Assembly (NCBI GenBank): GCA_030145435.1
Contig: JAQYVQ010000201.1
Span: 1-13,274, forward strand
Length of the DNA stretch: 13,274 nucleotides
From: Syntrophobacteria bacterium
GTDB taxonomy: Bacteria; Desulfobacterota; DSWW01
Direction: 5' to 3'
Below the pieces are notes generated by a model. That model ran no database searches. It was not told the origin of the DNA and saw only the letters and a program-made list of their open reading frames with translations. Position 1 is the stretch's first letter. Each line of letters opens with the position of its first letter. This document shows positions 6,676 to 13,274 of the stretch, piece after piece. Made by a program: the position numbers and the translations under genes.

Positions 6676-7475
6676 AAGAGACGAATGCCAAAGGCGTGTG
6701 CTACTATTCCGTCCCGGCGTGGGGCACACAATCCACGGTCGCACACGGGTTGTTCACCCGGACCGGGGGCGTCAGTCCACCTCCTTACGCTTCCCTGAAC
6801 GTGGGTCCGAAGGGGGGCGACACACTTGCCCACGTGCGGGAAAACCTGAAACGGGCCGCCAGGGTCCTTTCCATCCCCGCAGAGAGGATCTTCTGTGCGG
6901 CCCAGGTCCACGGGGACCGGATTCATCAGGTCTCCGGCGGCGAGCCCTCGATCTTCGGGCCGGACGCCCCCCTGCAGGGAGACGGGCTCGTCACGGTCGA
7001 GAAAGGGCTCTACCTCGGCATCCTGACGGCAGACTGTGTCCCCCTCCTGCTGCTCGACCCCAGGCGTTCCGTTGTGGGGGCGGTCCATGCCGGATGGAGG
7101 GGAACTGCGAAAGGGATTGCCGGAAAGGCCGTTCTGAAGATGTGTGACGAATTCGGATGCGAATCCTCCGACATCCTCGTCGCCCTCGGGCCTGCCATCG
7201 GGCCGTGCTGCTACGTCGTAGGGGACGAGGTGGCTCGAGCCTTTGTGGAGAAAGACCGGGAAACCAGACCCTTTCTTCAGCCGGAGGGGTCCGGTCGATG
7301 GAAATTGAATCTGGAAGGTATCAATCGGCATCAATTGATAAGCGCGGGCATACGGGACAGCAACATCACCCCCTCTTCCCTTTGTACGTCCTGCCGGAAG
7401 GACCTGTTCTTCTCCGTGCGGGCGGACGGAGAGCCGACGGGCCGACAAGTCGCCCTGATCGGGCTCCGACCCTAA
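6672..7475 (+). CDS. pgeF: YfiH/PgeF-family protein (laccase-domain purine nucleoside phosphorylase / peptidoglycan editing factor)
   Basis: The 267-residue product belongs to the family once called multicopper polyphenol oxidase. Members have been shown to act on purine nucleosides (phosphorolysis and adenosine deamination) and, in E. coli, to keep peptidoglycan stem peptides correct. The metal-binding residues are present: His80 in QVHGDR, Cys122 in TADCVPLLL and His139 in AVHAGWRGT. LGPAIGPCCYVVG and the C-terminal CTSCRKDLFFSVRADG with TGRQ are also typical. The ATG at 6672 overlaps the rluD stop (ATGA), so the two are probably coupled. The rluD–pgeF pairing is common in bacteria. deoB upstream makes a role in nucleoside salvage attractive, but that link is inference. 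Confidence 0.9.
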   Translation: MKETNAKGVCYYSVPAWGTQSTVAHGLFTRTGGVSPPPYASLNVGPKGGDTLAHVRENLKRAARVLSIPAERIFCAAQVHGDRIHQVSGGEPSIFGPDAPLQGDGLVTVEKGLYLGILTADCVPLLLLDPRRSVVGAVHAGWRGTAKGIAGKAVLKMCDEFGCESSDILVALGPAIGPCCYVVGDEVARAFVEKDRETRPFLQPEGSGRWKLNLEGINRHQLISAGIRDSNITPSSLCTSCRKDLFFSVRADGEPTGRQVALIGLRP

Positions 7476-7524
7476 AGATTCCGGAGGACGAATCCGAAAA
7501 GAGACAAGGAGGGAAGAAAAGGGC

Positions 7525-7553
7525 TTGACAGGGCACCCTCTTTTCACTATAGT
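7525..7553 (+). promoter_or_regulatory. Near-consensus sigma70 promoter of rho
   Basis: TTGACA (7525-7530), a 17-bp spacer and TATAGT (7548-7553) lie 50 bases after the pgeF stop. The predicted transcription start is about 7559-7561. This places rho in its own unit with a leader of about 355 nt. Confidence 0.75.
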
Positions 7554-7559
7554 TGTCTC

Positions 7560-7915
7560 GCTGCATAAAAAGCTCTGTCCCTCTCACTTCACACACTTCC
7601 AAGAAGGTTTCTCGTTAGGCCCTCAATCATCCATTCATGCGAGCCAGATTGGCAGTGGTTCTTAGGGCGAATCATTTGCGGGAGCAGTGAGTGAGTGGAC
7701 TCCTTTCTTCGTAACCGATTGCTGGTAATCGAATTCGTTCTCAGACATAAAATGCCCTTGCAGTCCCCTTGGCAAATCCTGATGCGGTGACCGATCTCGT
7801 TCTCGACGCTTGCCCAACTCCTGTTACGGGGAATTCGTCCGGGGGCCACTCTTTTACGCAACCACGCAGCAGAACTTAACATGCTCAGCACAACCAAGGA
7901 GGAAGATTTCAAACG
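7560..7915 (+). promoter_or_regulatory. Long untranslated leader of rho, with a C-rich rut-like segment
   Basis: The leader starts with a C-rich, G-poor run at 7573-7600 (14 C and 1 G in 28 bases, many YC dinucleotides), the composition bound by Rho. E. coli rho is autoregulated by Rho-dependent attenuation in its leader, so the same loop is a reasonable inference. Other visible items are: CTCCTT at 7700-7705, which could pair with the rho ribosome site AAGGAG at 7896-7901; cgatt/aatcg around a 5-nt loop near 7716-7730; GAATTCGT repeated at 7731 and 7831; and short frames without ribosome sites, e.g. 17 codons from ATG 7637. None resembles a known riboswitch or a tRNA. The stretch is less GC-rich than the neighbouring genes. 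Confidence 0.5.
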
Positions 7916-9196
7916 ATGGCAAAGGAAAAGACAGACGACTACATGAACCTGAAAGAGCTCAAACAGAAGAAGATCAGCGAACTCGCGAGCTTCTCCAAGG
8001 CATTGAACATCGAAGGCGCCGCCAGCATGCGCAAGCAGGACCTGATCTTCGCGATCCTGCAGGCGCAAACGGAAAAGAACGGCCTGATCTACGGGTCGGG
8101 CGTCCTGGAGTGCCTTTCCGACGGCTTTGGGTTCCTGCGCGCACCCGACTACAACTACCTTCCCGGTCCCGACGACATCTATGTCTCCCCCTCCCAGATC
8201 AGGCGTTTCAACCTGAAGACAGGATGCACGGTTTCCGGGCAGATTCGGCCGCCCAAGGACTCGGAGCGATACTACGCCCTCCTCAAGGTCGAGGCGGTGA
8301 ACCATGAGGACCCGGAGCAGGCCAGGGAGAAGATCCTCTTCGACAACCTGACCCCCCTGTATCCGGAGGAGAAGGTCAACCTGGAATATGACCAGGAGAA
8401 CTACTCCACCCGGATCATGGATCTCCTGGTGCCGATCGGCAAGGGACAGCGGGGACTGATCGTCTCACCCCCCCGGTCCGGGAAGACCATGCTTCTCCAG
8501 GCGATCGCCAACGCGATCACATCCAACAACAAGGAATGCGACCTGATCGTCCTCCTGATCGATGAACGCCCCGAAGAGGTGACGGACATGGCGCGTTCCG
8601 TGGAAGGAGAAGTGATCAGTTCCACCTTTGACGAGCCAGCGCAGCGACACATTCAGGTTGCCGAGATGGTCCTGGAGAAGGCGAAGCGTCTCGTGGAATA
8701 CAAGAAGGACGTGGTCATCCTTCTGGACAGCATCACCCGGCTGGCCAGGGCCTACAACACGGTCGTGCCCCCGAGCGGAAAGATCCTGTCCGGAGGCGTG
8801 GATGCGAATGCCCTGCATCGGCCCAAACGCTTCTTCGGCGCTGCCCGAAACCTCGAAGAGGGGGGCAGCCTGACGATCATCGGGACCGCTCTGGTCGACA
8901 CGGGAAGCCGGATGGACGACGTGATTTTCGAGGAGTTCAAGGGAACCGGCAACATGGAAATCGTGTTGGACCGGCGTCTCGCCGACCGAAGGATCTTCCC
9001 GGCCATCGACCTCAATCGCTCCGGAACCCGCAAGGAAGAGCTCCTCATCGAGAAGGAAGACCTGAACCTGATCTGGATCCTCAGAAAGGTGCTTCAGCCT
9101 CTGAACCCGATCGAGGCGATGGAGTTCCTCCTGGACAAGGTTCAGAAGACGCGCACCAACCGAGATTTCCTGAATGCCATGAGCGGTTCCGATTAG
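7916..9196 (+). CDS. rho: Transcription termination factor Rho
   Basis: Rho is a homohexameric RNA-dependent ATPase and helicase that ends transcription. The 426-residue product has the N-terminal helical domain (MNLKELKQKKISELASFSK), the cold-shock-like RNA-binding domain (GSGVLECLSDGFGFLRAPD, DDIYVSPSQIRRFNLKTG), a P-loop PPRSGKT with Lys190, Walker B DVVILLDSITRLARAYN and the Q-loop/secondary RNA site SGGVDANALHRPKRFFGAARN. It has no long inserted segment between domains, unlike actinobacterial or some Bacteroidota Rho proteins. A ribosome site aaggagga (7896-7903) precedes ATG 7916 at a slightly long spacing. rpmE, prfA and prmC follow in the same direction. No intrinsic terminator is seen after the stop, so part of the transcription may continue into rpmE. 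Confidence 0.97.
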   Translation: MAKEKTDDYMNLKELKQKKISELASFSKALNIEGAASMRKQDLIFAILQAQTEKNGLIYGSGVLECLSDGFGFLRAPDYNYLPGPDDIYVSPSQIRRFNLKTGCTVSGQIRPPKDSERYYALLKVEAVNHEDPEQAREKILFDNLTPLYPEEKVNLEYDQENYSTRIMDLLVPIGKGQRGLIVSPPRSGKTMLLQAIANAITSNNKECDLIVLLIDERPEEVTDMARSVEGEVISSTFDEPAQRHIQVAEMVLEKAKRLVEYKKDVVILLDSITRLARAYNTVVPPSGKILSGGVDANALHRPKRFFGAARNLEEGGSLTIIGTALVDTGSRMDDVIFEEFKGTGNMEIVLDRRLADRRIFPAIDLNRSGTRKEELLIEKEDLNLIWILRKVLQPLNPIEAMEFLLDKVQKTRTNRDFLNAMSGSD

Positions 9197-9246
9197 AGGA
9201 ATATCCCTCCAATCTTGCTATATTTCGGGAGAGTCTTGCGGCTCGG

Positions 9247-9275
9247 TTGCATAGGATCTCGTTTTCCGCTACTAT
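9247..9275 (+). promoter_or_regulatory. Weak candidate promoter upstream of rpmE
   Basis: TTGCAT (9247-9252) and TACTAT (9270-9275) are 17 bp apart, each a 4/6 match to consensus. An overlapping TATAGA (9273-9278) would need a 20-bp spacer. The region is AT-richer than the flanking genes. It would give a leader of about 75 nt before rpmE. Confidence 0.25.
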
Positions 9276-9291
9276 AGAAAGATTATGGTTT

Positions 9292-9330
9292 GTGAGAGAG
9301 GAATTCTTCTTGTTTTTCTCTCTCTTTCAC
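9292..9330 (+). promoter_or_regulatory. Hairpin in the rpmE leader
   Basis: GTGAGAGAGG (9292-9301) can pair over 10 positions, two of them G-U, with TCTCTTTCAC (9321-9330) around a 19-nt pyrimidine-rich loop. It ends 11 bases before the rpmE ribosome site aaggag (9342-9347). A translational control element for L31 is possible, but simple purine/pyrimidine tracts also pair by chance. Confidence 0.25.
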
Positions 9331-9355
9331 TGGATCCACACAAGGAGTGCACGCT

Positions 9356-9568
9356 ATGAAGAAAGGAATCCACCCGGAATACGTGGAAACCGTTGTACGG
9401 TGTGCGTGCGGGAATGAATTCAAGACAAGGTCGACAAGGGAAAAGATCAATACAGAGATCTGCTCCAGTTGTCATCCGTTCTTTACCGGCAAACAGAAGC
9501 TCGTGGACTCTGAGGGCAGGGTTGAACGATTCATGCGGAAGTACGGAAAGACCACGCCAAAGAACTGA
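9356..9568 (+). CDS. rpmE: 50S ribosomal protein L31, zinc-binding form
   Basis: L31 lies at the central protuberance and bridges the ribosomal subunits. The 70-residue product starts MKKGIHPEYVETVVRCAC and keeps the zinc ribbon Cys16, Cys18, Cys36 and Cys39 followed by HPFFTGKQK, so it is the Cys-containing (C+) type and not the zinc-independent paralogue. ATG 9356 has aaggag 8 bases upstream; an in-frame GTG at 9347 overlaps that ribosome site and was not chosen. The order rho–rpmE–prfA is conserved in many bacteria. Confidence 0.96.
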   Translation: MKKGIHPEYVETVVRCACGNEFKTRSTREKINTEICSSCHPFFTGKQKLVDSEGRVERFMRKYGKTTPKN

Positions 9569-9646
9569 ACCCACCCGTTTTCCCCCGTCGGTTCTGGAAT
9601 TCTTGATCTCACGCATGCTCCCCAGGGCAACGATCCGCACAACCAG

Positions 9647-9763
9647 CGTCGAGACGTGCGCAAGATCTTGCCGGCGAGGAACCGCGAACGTTCTCGTCCG
9701 TAGACGAGAAGGAGGCACAGCCCGCACATTGCTCGCAGACGAAGGCTTCATGCAATATGCGGG
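9647..9763. other. Palindrome-dense rpmE–prfA spacer, possible structured RNA
   Basis: Within the 217-bp spacer are five dyads in a row: CGTC-ga-GACG (9647-9656), the perfect 12-bp palindrome GCAAGATCTTGC (9660-9671), GAACGTTC (9686-9693), a hairpin TTCTCGTC-cgta-GACGAGAA (9691-9710, 8 bp perfect), and CCCGCACATTGC pairing with GCAATATGCGGG (9721-9732/9752-9763, 11 of 12) around a 19-nt loop. None is followed by a U-tract, so they are not intrinsic terminators. The last hairpin ends 10 bases before the prfA ribosome site ggagg (9774-9778). I see no convincing reading frame here. Function is unknown; an attenuator, an RNA processing site or a small RNA are all possible. Confidence 0.5.
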
Positions 9764-9785
9764 GTAAGGCGCCGGAGGCCACGCG

Positions 9786-10853
9786 ATGTTTGAGAATTTG
9801 GGTGAAATCGAGAAGCGATGCCAGCAACTCTCGGAAAAACTCAGCACGAGCGAGATCTTCCAGAACCCCCTCGAGTACAAGCGGGTCGCCAAGGAGCATT
9901 CACAACTCCAGCAGATCCTCACGGTCTACGTACGGCACAAGGACCTGGTAAGACAGATCGACGAAAATGAGGAACTGCTCTCCGAGGAGGAGGAGGAACT
10001 CCGGGAGATGGCCAGGGCCGAGATCCAGAGCCTGAAGGAGCGTCTCCTGGGAACCGAGAAGGAACTGACGCTTCTCCTTCTGCCCAAGGACCCGAACGAC
10101 GACAAGAACATCCTCCTTGAGATCCGGGCCGGGACCGGCGGGGAAGAAGCCGCCCTTTTTGCCGCGGATCTATTCCGTATGTACGGCAAGTATGCAGAAT
10201 CGCAGCAGTGGAAGGTGGAGGTCCTGAGCAGTCACCCCACAGGATTGGGAGGATTGAAGGAGATTATCGGCCTGATCCAGGGGGAGCGCGTTTACAGCCG
10301 GCTGAAATACGAGGCCGGGGTTCACCGCGTCCAGCGCGTGCCGGAAACCGAGACACAGGGCAGGATCCACACCTCTGCCGTCACCGTTGCGGTCCTCCCG
10401 GAGGCGGACGAGGTGGACTTCAAAATCGATCCGGCAGAGCTGCGCATCGACATCTTTCGTTCCAGCGGCCCCGGCGGCCAGAGCGTGAACACGACCGATT
10501 CGGCGGTCCGTATCACCCACCTGCCCACGGGCCTCGTTGTCTCCTGCCAGGACGAGAAATCGCAGCACAAGAACAAGGCAAAGGCGATGCGCATCCTGTC
10601 CGCAAGGTTCAAAAACCTGATGGAACAGGAACAGCACCAGGAAATTTCGCAGCAAAGGAAGACGATGGTGGGCACGGGCGATCGGAGCGAGAGGATCCGG
10701 ACGTACAACTTCCCGCAGGGCCGTGTTACGGATCACCGGATCGGACTGACTATCCACCAACTGGAAAAGGTCCTGGAAGGCGAACTGGATGTCCTGATCG
10801 GCCCGATCCTGTCCCATTTCCAGACCGAAGCCTTGGCCCAGCAGAAAAGGTGA
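9786..10853 (+). CDS. prfA: Peptide chain release factor 1
   Basis: RF1 recognises UAA and UAG stop codons and triggers peptide release. The 355-residue product has the coiled N-terminal domain with an acidic stretch (NEELLSEEEEELREMA), the stop-codon reading loop RVPETETQGRIHTSA with the P-x-T tripeptide as Pro186-Glu187-Thr188, and the catalytic GGQ at 230-232 in SSGPGGQSVNTTDSAVR. The P-x-T signature separates it from RF2, which has SPF. The length is normal and no internal frameshift is present. A ribosome site ggagg lies 7 bases before ATG 9786. The GGQ glutamine is the substrate of PrmC, encoded next. Confidence 0.97.
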   Translation: MFENLGEIEKRCQQLSEKLSTSEIFQNPLEYKRVAKEHSQLQQILTVYVRHKDLVRQIDENEELLSEEEEELREMARAEIQSLKERLLGTEKELTLLLLPKDPNDDKNILLEIRAGTGGEEAALFAADLFRMYGKYAESQQWKVEVLSSHPTGLGGLKEIIGLIQGERVYSRLKYEAGVHRVQRVPETETQGRIHTSAVTVAVLPEADEVDFKIDPAELRIDIFRSSGPGGQSVNTTDSAVRITHLPTGLVVSCQDEKSQHKNKAKAMRILSARFKNLMEQEQHQEISQQRKTMVGTGDRSERIRTYNFPQGRVTDHRIGLTIHQLEKVLEGELDVLIGPILSHFQTEALAQQKR

Positions 10854-10951
10854 ACGAACCTTGGACGTTCGTAGATCGACGACGATCAAATCAACCCCAG
10901 ATCGATGGAACGAACCCTGGACGTTCGCAAACCGATGACAACCAAGCCAAC
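10852..10951. repeat. Diverged tandem duplication (44 bp, period 56) spanning the prfA stop and prmC start
   Basis: Copy 1 (10852-10895) begins in the prfA stop codon and copy 2 (10908-10951) begins directly after the prmC ATG. They agree at 35 of 44 positions, with 19 of 20 identical at the left end (GAACGAACC-Y-TGGACGTTCG), and all nine differences are transitions. Each copy holds a small dyad GAACG…CGTTC. The period of 56 is not a multiple of 3, so the copies lie in different frames. Confidence 0.7.
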
Positions 10952-11873
10952 GCGACCCTCCCCGCAACCGCGGGACAGCGAACAGGCAGGCGAGAGGCCC
11001 TGGACCGTACGCAGTGTCCTGCAGTGGACCACCGATTTTTTCGCCCAGCACGATCTCGAGTCCGCCCGGCTGGACGCAGAGGTGCTCCTGGCACATGTGC
11101 TCGAGCAGGACCGGTTGGCGCTGTATCTCCATTACGAGGACACGGTCCCAGGGTCGGCCCTTCAGGCTTACAAGCGGCTGATTCGAAGGCGAGTTAACCG
11201 GGAGCCGATTGCCTACATAACGGGCATGCGCGAGTTCTATTCGATCTCCTTTGCCGTGGAACCCCCGGTTCTGATCCCTCGCCCCGAAACTGAACACCTG
11301 GTGGAATACGTGCTCGAGCATGTCAAGGAAAACACCGGTTCGACCGGGCGGGGGGCGTTCAGCATCCTCGAGATCGGCACCGGGTCCGGGAATCTCTGCA
11401 TCGCCCTGGCAAAGCATCTTCCCCAGGCGCAGATCGTATCGGTGGATGTGAGCTTTTCGGCGATCTCGGTGGCCAGGAAGAACCTGAGGGGGCATCCGGA
11501 CTGCTCGGAGCGAATCCGTCTCGTTCAGGGGGACCTTCTCGATGGCCTCCACCCGGAAAGGGCGAGATTCCATCTGATCGTCTCGAACCCCCCTTACGTG
11601 CCCACCGAATCCTGGGACGACCTGGCGCCTGAGGTGCGGGAATACGAACCCAGGGTTGCGCTGGACGGAGGGCACCGGGGAACGGAGATCCTCCACAGGA
11701 TCCTGAGCAATGCCGCAAGGTTCCTCCTGCCCGATGGGGCCCTGGTCGTGGAAATCGGAGAGGATCAGGCCGAGGCGATGGCCGACGTGGCAGAAGAGAC
11801 CGGTCACTACCGCCGGTCGCGGGTCCTGGAGGACTATGCGGGGAAGCCGCGGGTGTTTGTCGCGGTGAAGTGA
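10905..11873 (+). CDS. prmC: Release factor glutamine methyltransferase
   Basis: PrmC transfers a methyl group from S-adenosylmethionine to the glutamine of the release-factor GGQ motif, which speeds termination. The 322-residue product has the N-terminal helical domain (RSVLQWTTDFF…ESARLDAEVLLAHVL), IPRPETEHLVEYVL before the methyltransferase core, the SAM motif ILEIGTGSGNLCIAL, and the catalytic NPPYVP at 228-233 that binds the target glutamine. It follows prfA directly, which fits its substrate. The start is uncertain: ATG 10905 and ATG 10935 both lack a clear ribosome site, and the first 15 or so residues derive from the duplicated segment. They are charged or proline-rich and not conserved in the family, so the true start could be 10935. 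Coupling to prfA, 51 bases upstream, is possible. Confidence 0.94.
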   Translation: MERTLDVRKPMTTKPTRPSPQPRDSEQAGERPWTVRSVLQWTTDFFAQHDLESARLDAEVLLAHVLEQDRLALYLHYEDTVPGSALQAYKRLIRRRVNREPIAYITGMREFYSISFAVEPPVLIPRPETEHLVEYVLEHVKENTGSTGRGAFSILEIGTGSGNLCIALAKHLPQAQIVSVDVSFSAISVARKNLRGHPDCSERIRLVQGDLLDGLHPERARFHLIVSNPPYVPTESWDDLAPEVREYEPRVALDGGHRGTEILHRILSNAARFLLPDGALVVEIGEDQAEAMADVAEETGHYRRSRVLEDYAGKPRVFVAVK

Positions 11874-11883
11874 AAGAACGTCA

Positions 11884-12006
11884 GGTGAAAGGTAAGAGGT
11901 AAAAGGCGAAAGGGTTGAACAGAGTATTGAGTACGCATCCATGTAGTGGCGTATCCTTGGTGAGTCAGGGGCTATTCCTTCACCCTTTGACCTTTAACCT
12001 TTTCTC
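11884..12006. repeat. Opposed arrays of GGTNAAA-type heptamers between prmC and murA
   Basis: The left array reads in exact 7-base steps GGTGAAA, GGTAAGA, GGTAAAA, GGCGAAA, GGGTTGA (11884-11918). The right array, on the other strand, reads GAGAAAA, GGTTAAA, GGTCAAA, GGGTGAA (11979-12006). The arms can fold into an imperfect stem of about 28 bp. The 60-bp centre contains a smaller dyad TACGC/GCGTA (11932-11936/11949-11953). The right arm ends 2 bases before the murA ribosome site. It lacks a following U-tract. Function is unknown. Confidence 0.65.
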
Positions 12007-12021
12007 TTGGGGGAGGCGGCG

Positions 12022-13274
12022 TTGGACAAACTGCACATAGAAGGCGGGATACCCCTGCGCGGCGAGGTCCAGATCGACGGCGCCAAGAACGCGGCTCTGC
12101 CTGCCCTTGCTGCCGCACTCCTGGCGGAAGATCGTGAAGTCCTTCTCGAGAACGTGCCTTGCGTGGTCGACATTCGCACCATGTGCAGTCTGCTCCGGGA
12201 CATGGGCGCGTCGATCGAAGAAGAGGGCACATCGATCCGTATCCTGCCGAGGGAACTGACCTCCCAGGAGGCCCCCTATGATCTCGTTCGAAAGATGAGG
12301 GCCTCGATCCTGACCCTCGGGCCTCTGCTGGCGAGGTACGGCTACGCCAAGGTCTCGTCCCCCGGAGGGTGCGCGATCGGCGAGCGGCCGATCGACCTCC
12401 ACCTGGCGGGCCTGGAGGCCATGGGGGCACGAATCAACCTGCACGGAGGATACATCGAGGCCCGGGCCGACCACCTGCACGGCGCCGAAATCTACCTGGA
12501 CACCCCCTCCGTCACCGGGACCGAGAACCTTCTCATGGCCGCTACACTGGCGGAAGGCCAAACGATCATCGAAAACGCCGCTATGGAACCGGAGATTTCG
12601 GATCTCGCGGCACTCCTGAAGGGGATGGGCGCAAAGATCGAGGGAGAGGGCACGGAGAGGATCGAGATCCAGGGCACGACGCGTCTGGTAGGCACCTCCC
12701 ATCGGATCATCCCGGACCGGATTGAGACAGCCACTTACGCTGCCGCTGCCGCCATCAGCCGGGGGGATGTCCTGATCCAGGGAACAGACAAGGAGATGCT
12801 CTCCTCGGTCATCCAGAAGATGACCGCCGCAGGAACGGCAATCACAGCCGAGGCGAAGGGGTTCCGTGTCTCATCCGGGGAACGCCTTCGGGGCGTGGAC
12901 GTGACCACCGCGCCCTATCCCGGGTTTCCGACGGATGTGCAGGCGCAGTTCATGGCCATGATGGCCCTCGCTGAGGGGACGAGCGTCATCCGGGAGATGG
13001 TATTCGAGAACCGATTCATGCATATCGCCGAGCTTCGGAGAATGGGAGCCGATATCCGGACAAAGGGTGCATCCGCTGTGATCCGCGGCGTCTCTTCCCT
13101 GGAAGCCGCGCCCGTCATGGCCACCGACCTGCGGGCCAGTGCCTGCCTCGTCGTGGCAGGCCTGGCGGCAAGGGGCGAGACGAAGATCGCCCGCATCTAC
13201 CACCTGGACCGCGGTTACAGCCGTCTGGAGGAGAAGCTGTCCCGTCTGGGTGCGCGCGTACGTCGGGTCAAGGG
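12022..13274 (+). CDS. murA: UDP-N-acetylglucosamine 1-carboxyvinyltransferase, 3' end cut by window
   Basis: MurA transfers enolpyruvate from phosphoenolpyruvate to UDP-GlcNAc, the first committed step of peptidoglycan synthesis, in the cytoplasm. The 417 codons present show Lys22-Asn23 in DGAKNAALPALAAALL, the catalytic Cys117 in GGCAIGERPIDLHLAGLEAMGA (fosfomycin-sensitive type, since Cys and not Asp is present), Asp305 in PYPGFPTDVQAQFMA and Arg371 in DLRASACLVVAGLAA. The family is about 420 residues long, so only a few C-terminal codons are missing. I chose TTG 12022 because gggggagg (12009-12016) lies 5 bases upstream and the product then begins MDKLHIEGG, as usual for MurA. Another in-frame TTG at 12007 overlaps that site. 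murA after prmC is seen in related genomes. Confidence 0.95.
   Translation, partial: MDKLHIEGGIPLRGEVQIDGAKNAALPALAAALLAEDREVLLENVPCVVDIRTMCSLLRDMGASIEEEGTSIRILPRELTSQEAPYDLVRKMRASILTLGPLLARYGYAKVSSPGGCAIGERPIDLHLAGLEAMGARINLHGGYIEARADHLHGAEIYLDTPSVTGTENLLMAATLAEGQTIIENAAMEPEISDLAALLKGMGAKIEGEGTERIEIQGTTRLVGTSHRIIPDRIETATYAAAAAISRGDVLIQGTDKEMLSSVIQKMTAAGTAITAEAKGFRVSSGERLRGVDVTTAPYPGFPTDVQAQFMAMMALAEGTSVIREMVFENRFMHIAELRRMGADIRTKGASAVIRGVSSLEAAPVMATDLRASACLVVAGLAARGETKIARIYHLDRGYSRLEEKLSRLGARVRRVK

Noticed and set aside
6603..7547. 314-codon - strand frame opposite pgeF
   Set aside because: Shadow of pgeF; no family resemblance.
7637..7690. 17-codon leader peptide frame before rho
   Set aside because: No ribosome-binding sequence precedes the ATG; such short frames are expected by chance in 440 bases.
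7476..7915. tRNA, riboswitch or other known RNA gene in the pgeF–rho spacer
   Set aside because: No T-loop/anticodon arrangement or known riboswitch core could be found by eye.
9691..9710. Hairpin TTCTCGTC-cgta-GACGAGAA as an intrinsic terminator of rpmE
   Set aside because: It is followed by a purine-rich sequence and not by a U-tract.
9272..9922. 216-codon - strand frame covering rpmE and the rpmE–prfA spacer
   Set aside because: It overlaps a certain ribosomal protein gene and the prfA start; its product shows no domain. The palindromes in the spacer explain the region better.
10170..11942. 590-codon open frame on the - strand opposite prfA and prmC
   Set aside because: It lies entirely against two certain genes and reads as Arg/Pro/Gly/Leu-rich low-information sequence, with no ribosome site of note.
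11874..12021. CRISPR-like repeats before murA
   Set aside because: The repeat units are 7 bp and contiguous, without spacers; they form a short tandem repeat.

Overview
The window is GC-rich bacterial chromosome, tightly packed, with all recognisable genes on the + strand. The order rho–rpmE–prfA–prmC–murA, together with a long (about 600-residue) acyl-CoA dehydrogenase of the kind abundant in fatty-acid- or aromatic-degrading anaerobes, suggests a Desulfobacterota/deltaproteobacterium-like organism. This is inferred from gene content and order; no 16S rRNA or other marker is present to fix it.

Region 1 (1-1466): the 3' end of a DnaA-family gene with intact ATPase motifs but an altered sensor 1 and an altered DNA-recognition signature. 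A 479-bp spacer follows. It holds a nested palindromic element of about 212 bp with perfect 18-bp ends, a short array of C-rich heptamers, and a good sigma70-type promoter whose -10 box lies between two 8-bp inverted half-sites. Region 2 (1467-3370): an acyl-CoA dehydrogenase transcribed alone and closed by a strong intrinsic terminator. Region 3 (3395-7475): deoB (phosphopentomutase), then a near-consensus promoter driving the overlapping cluster ribF–rluD–pgeF (FMN/FAD synthesis, 23S rRNA pseudouridylation, a purine-nucleoside/peptidoglycan-editing enzyme). The predicted ribF mRNA is almost leaderless.

Region 4 (7476-11873): a near-consensus promoter and a leader of about 355 nt before rho, then rpmE, prfA and prmC. 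These are termination, ribosome and release-factor functions; PrmC methylates the GGQ glutamine of the release factor encoded just upstream. The rpmE–prfA spacer is unusually rich in palindromes, and the prfA–prmC junction carries a diverged tandem duplication. Region 5 (11874-13274): a spacer with GGTNAAA-type heptamers in two opposed arms, then murA (first step of peptidoglycan synthesis), cut by the window end a few codons before its expected stop.

Most coding content is conserved housekeeping. The unusual material is in the DnaA-like protein and the spacers: the nested palindrome, two heptamer-repeat loci, the operator-like dyad, the structured rpmE–prfA spacer and the duplication at the prmC start. 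I see no CRISPR array, tRNA, rRNA, insertion-sequence transposase, toxin–antitoxin or defence system, and no convincing gene on the - strand.
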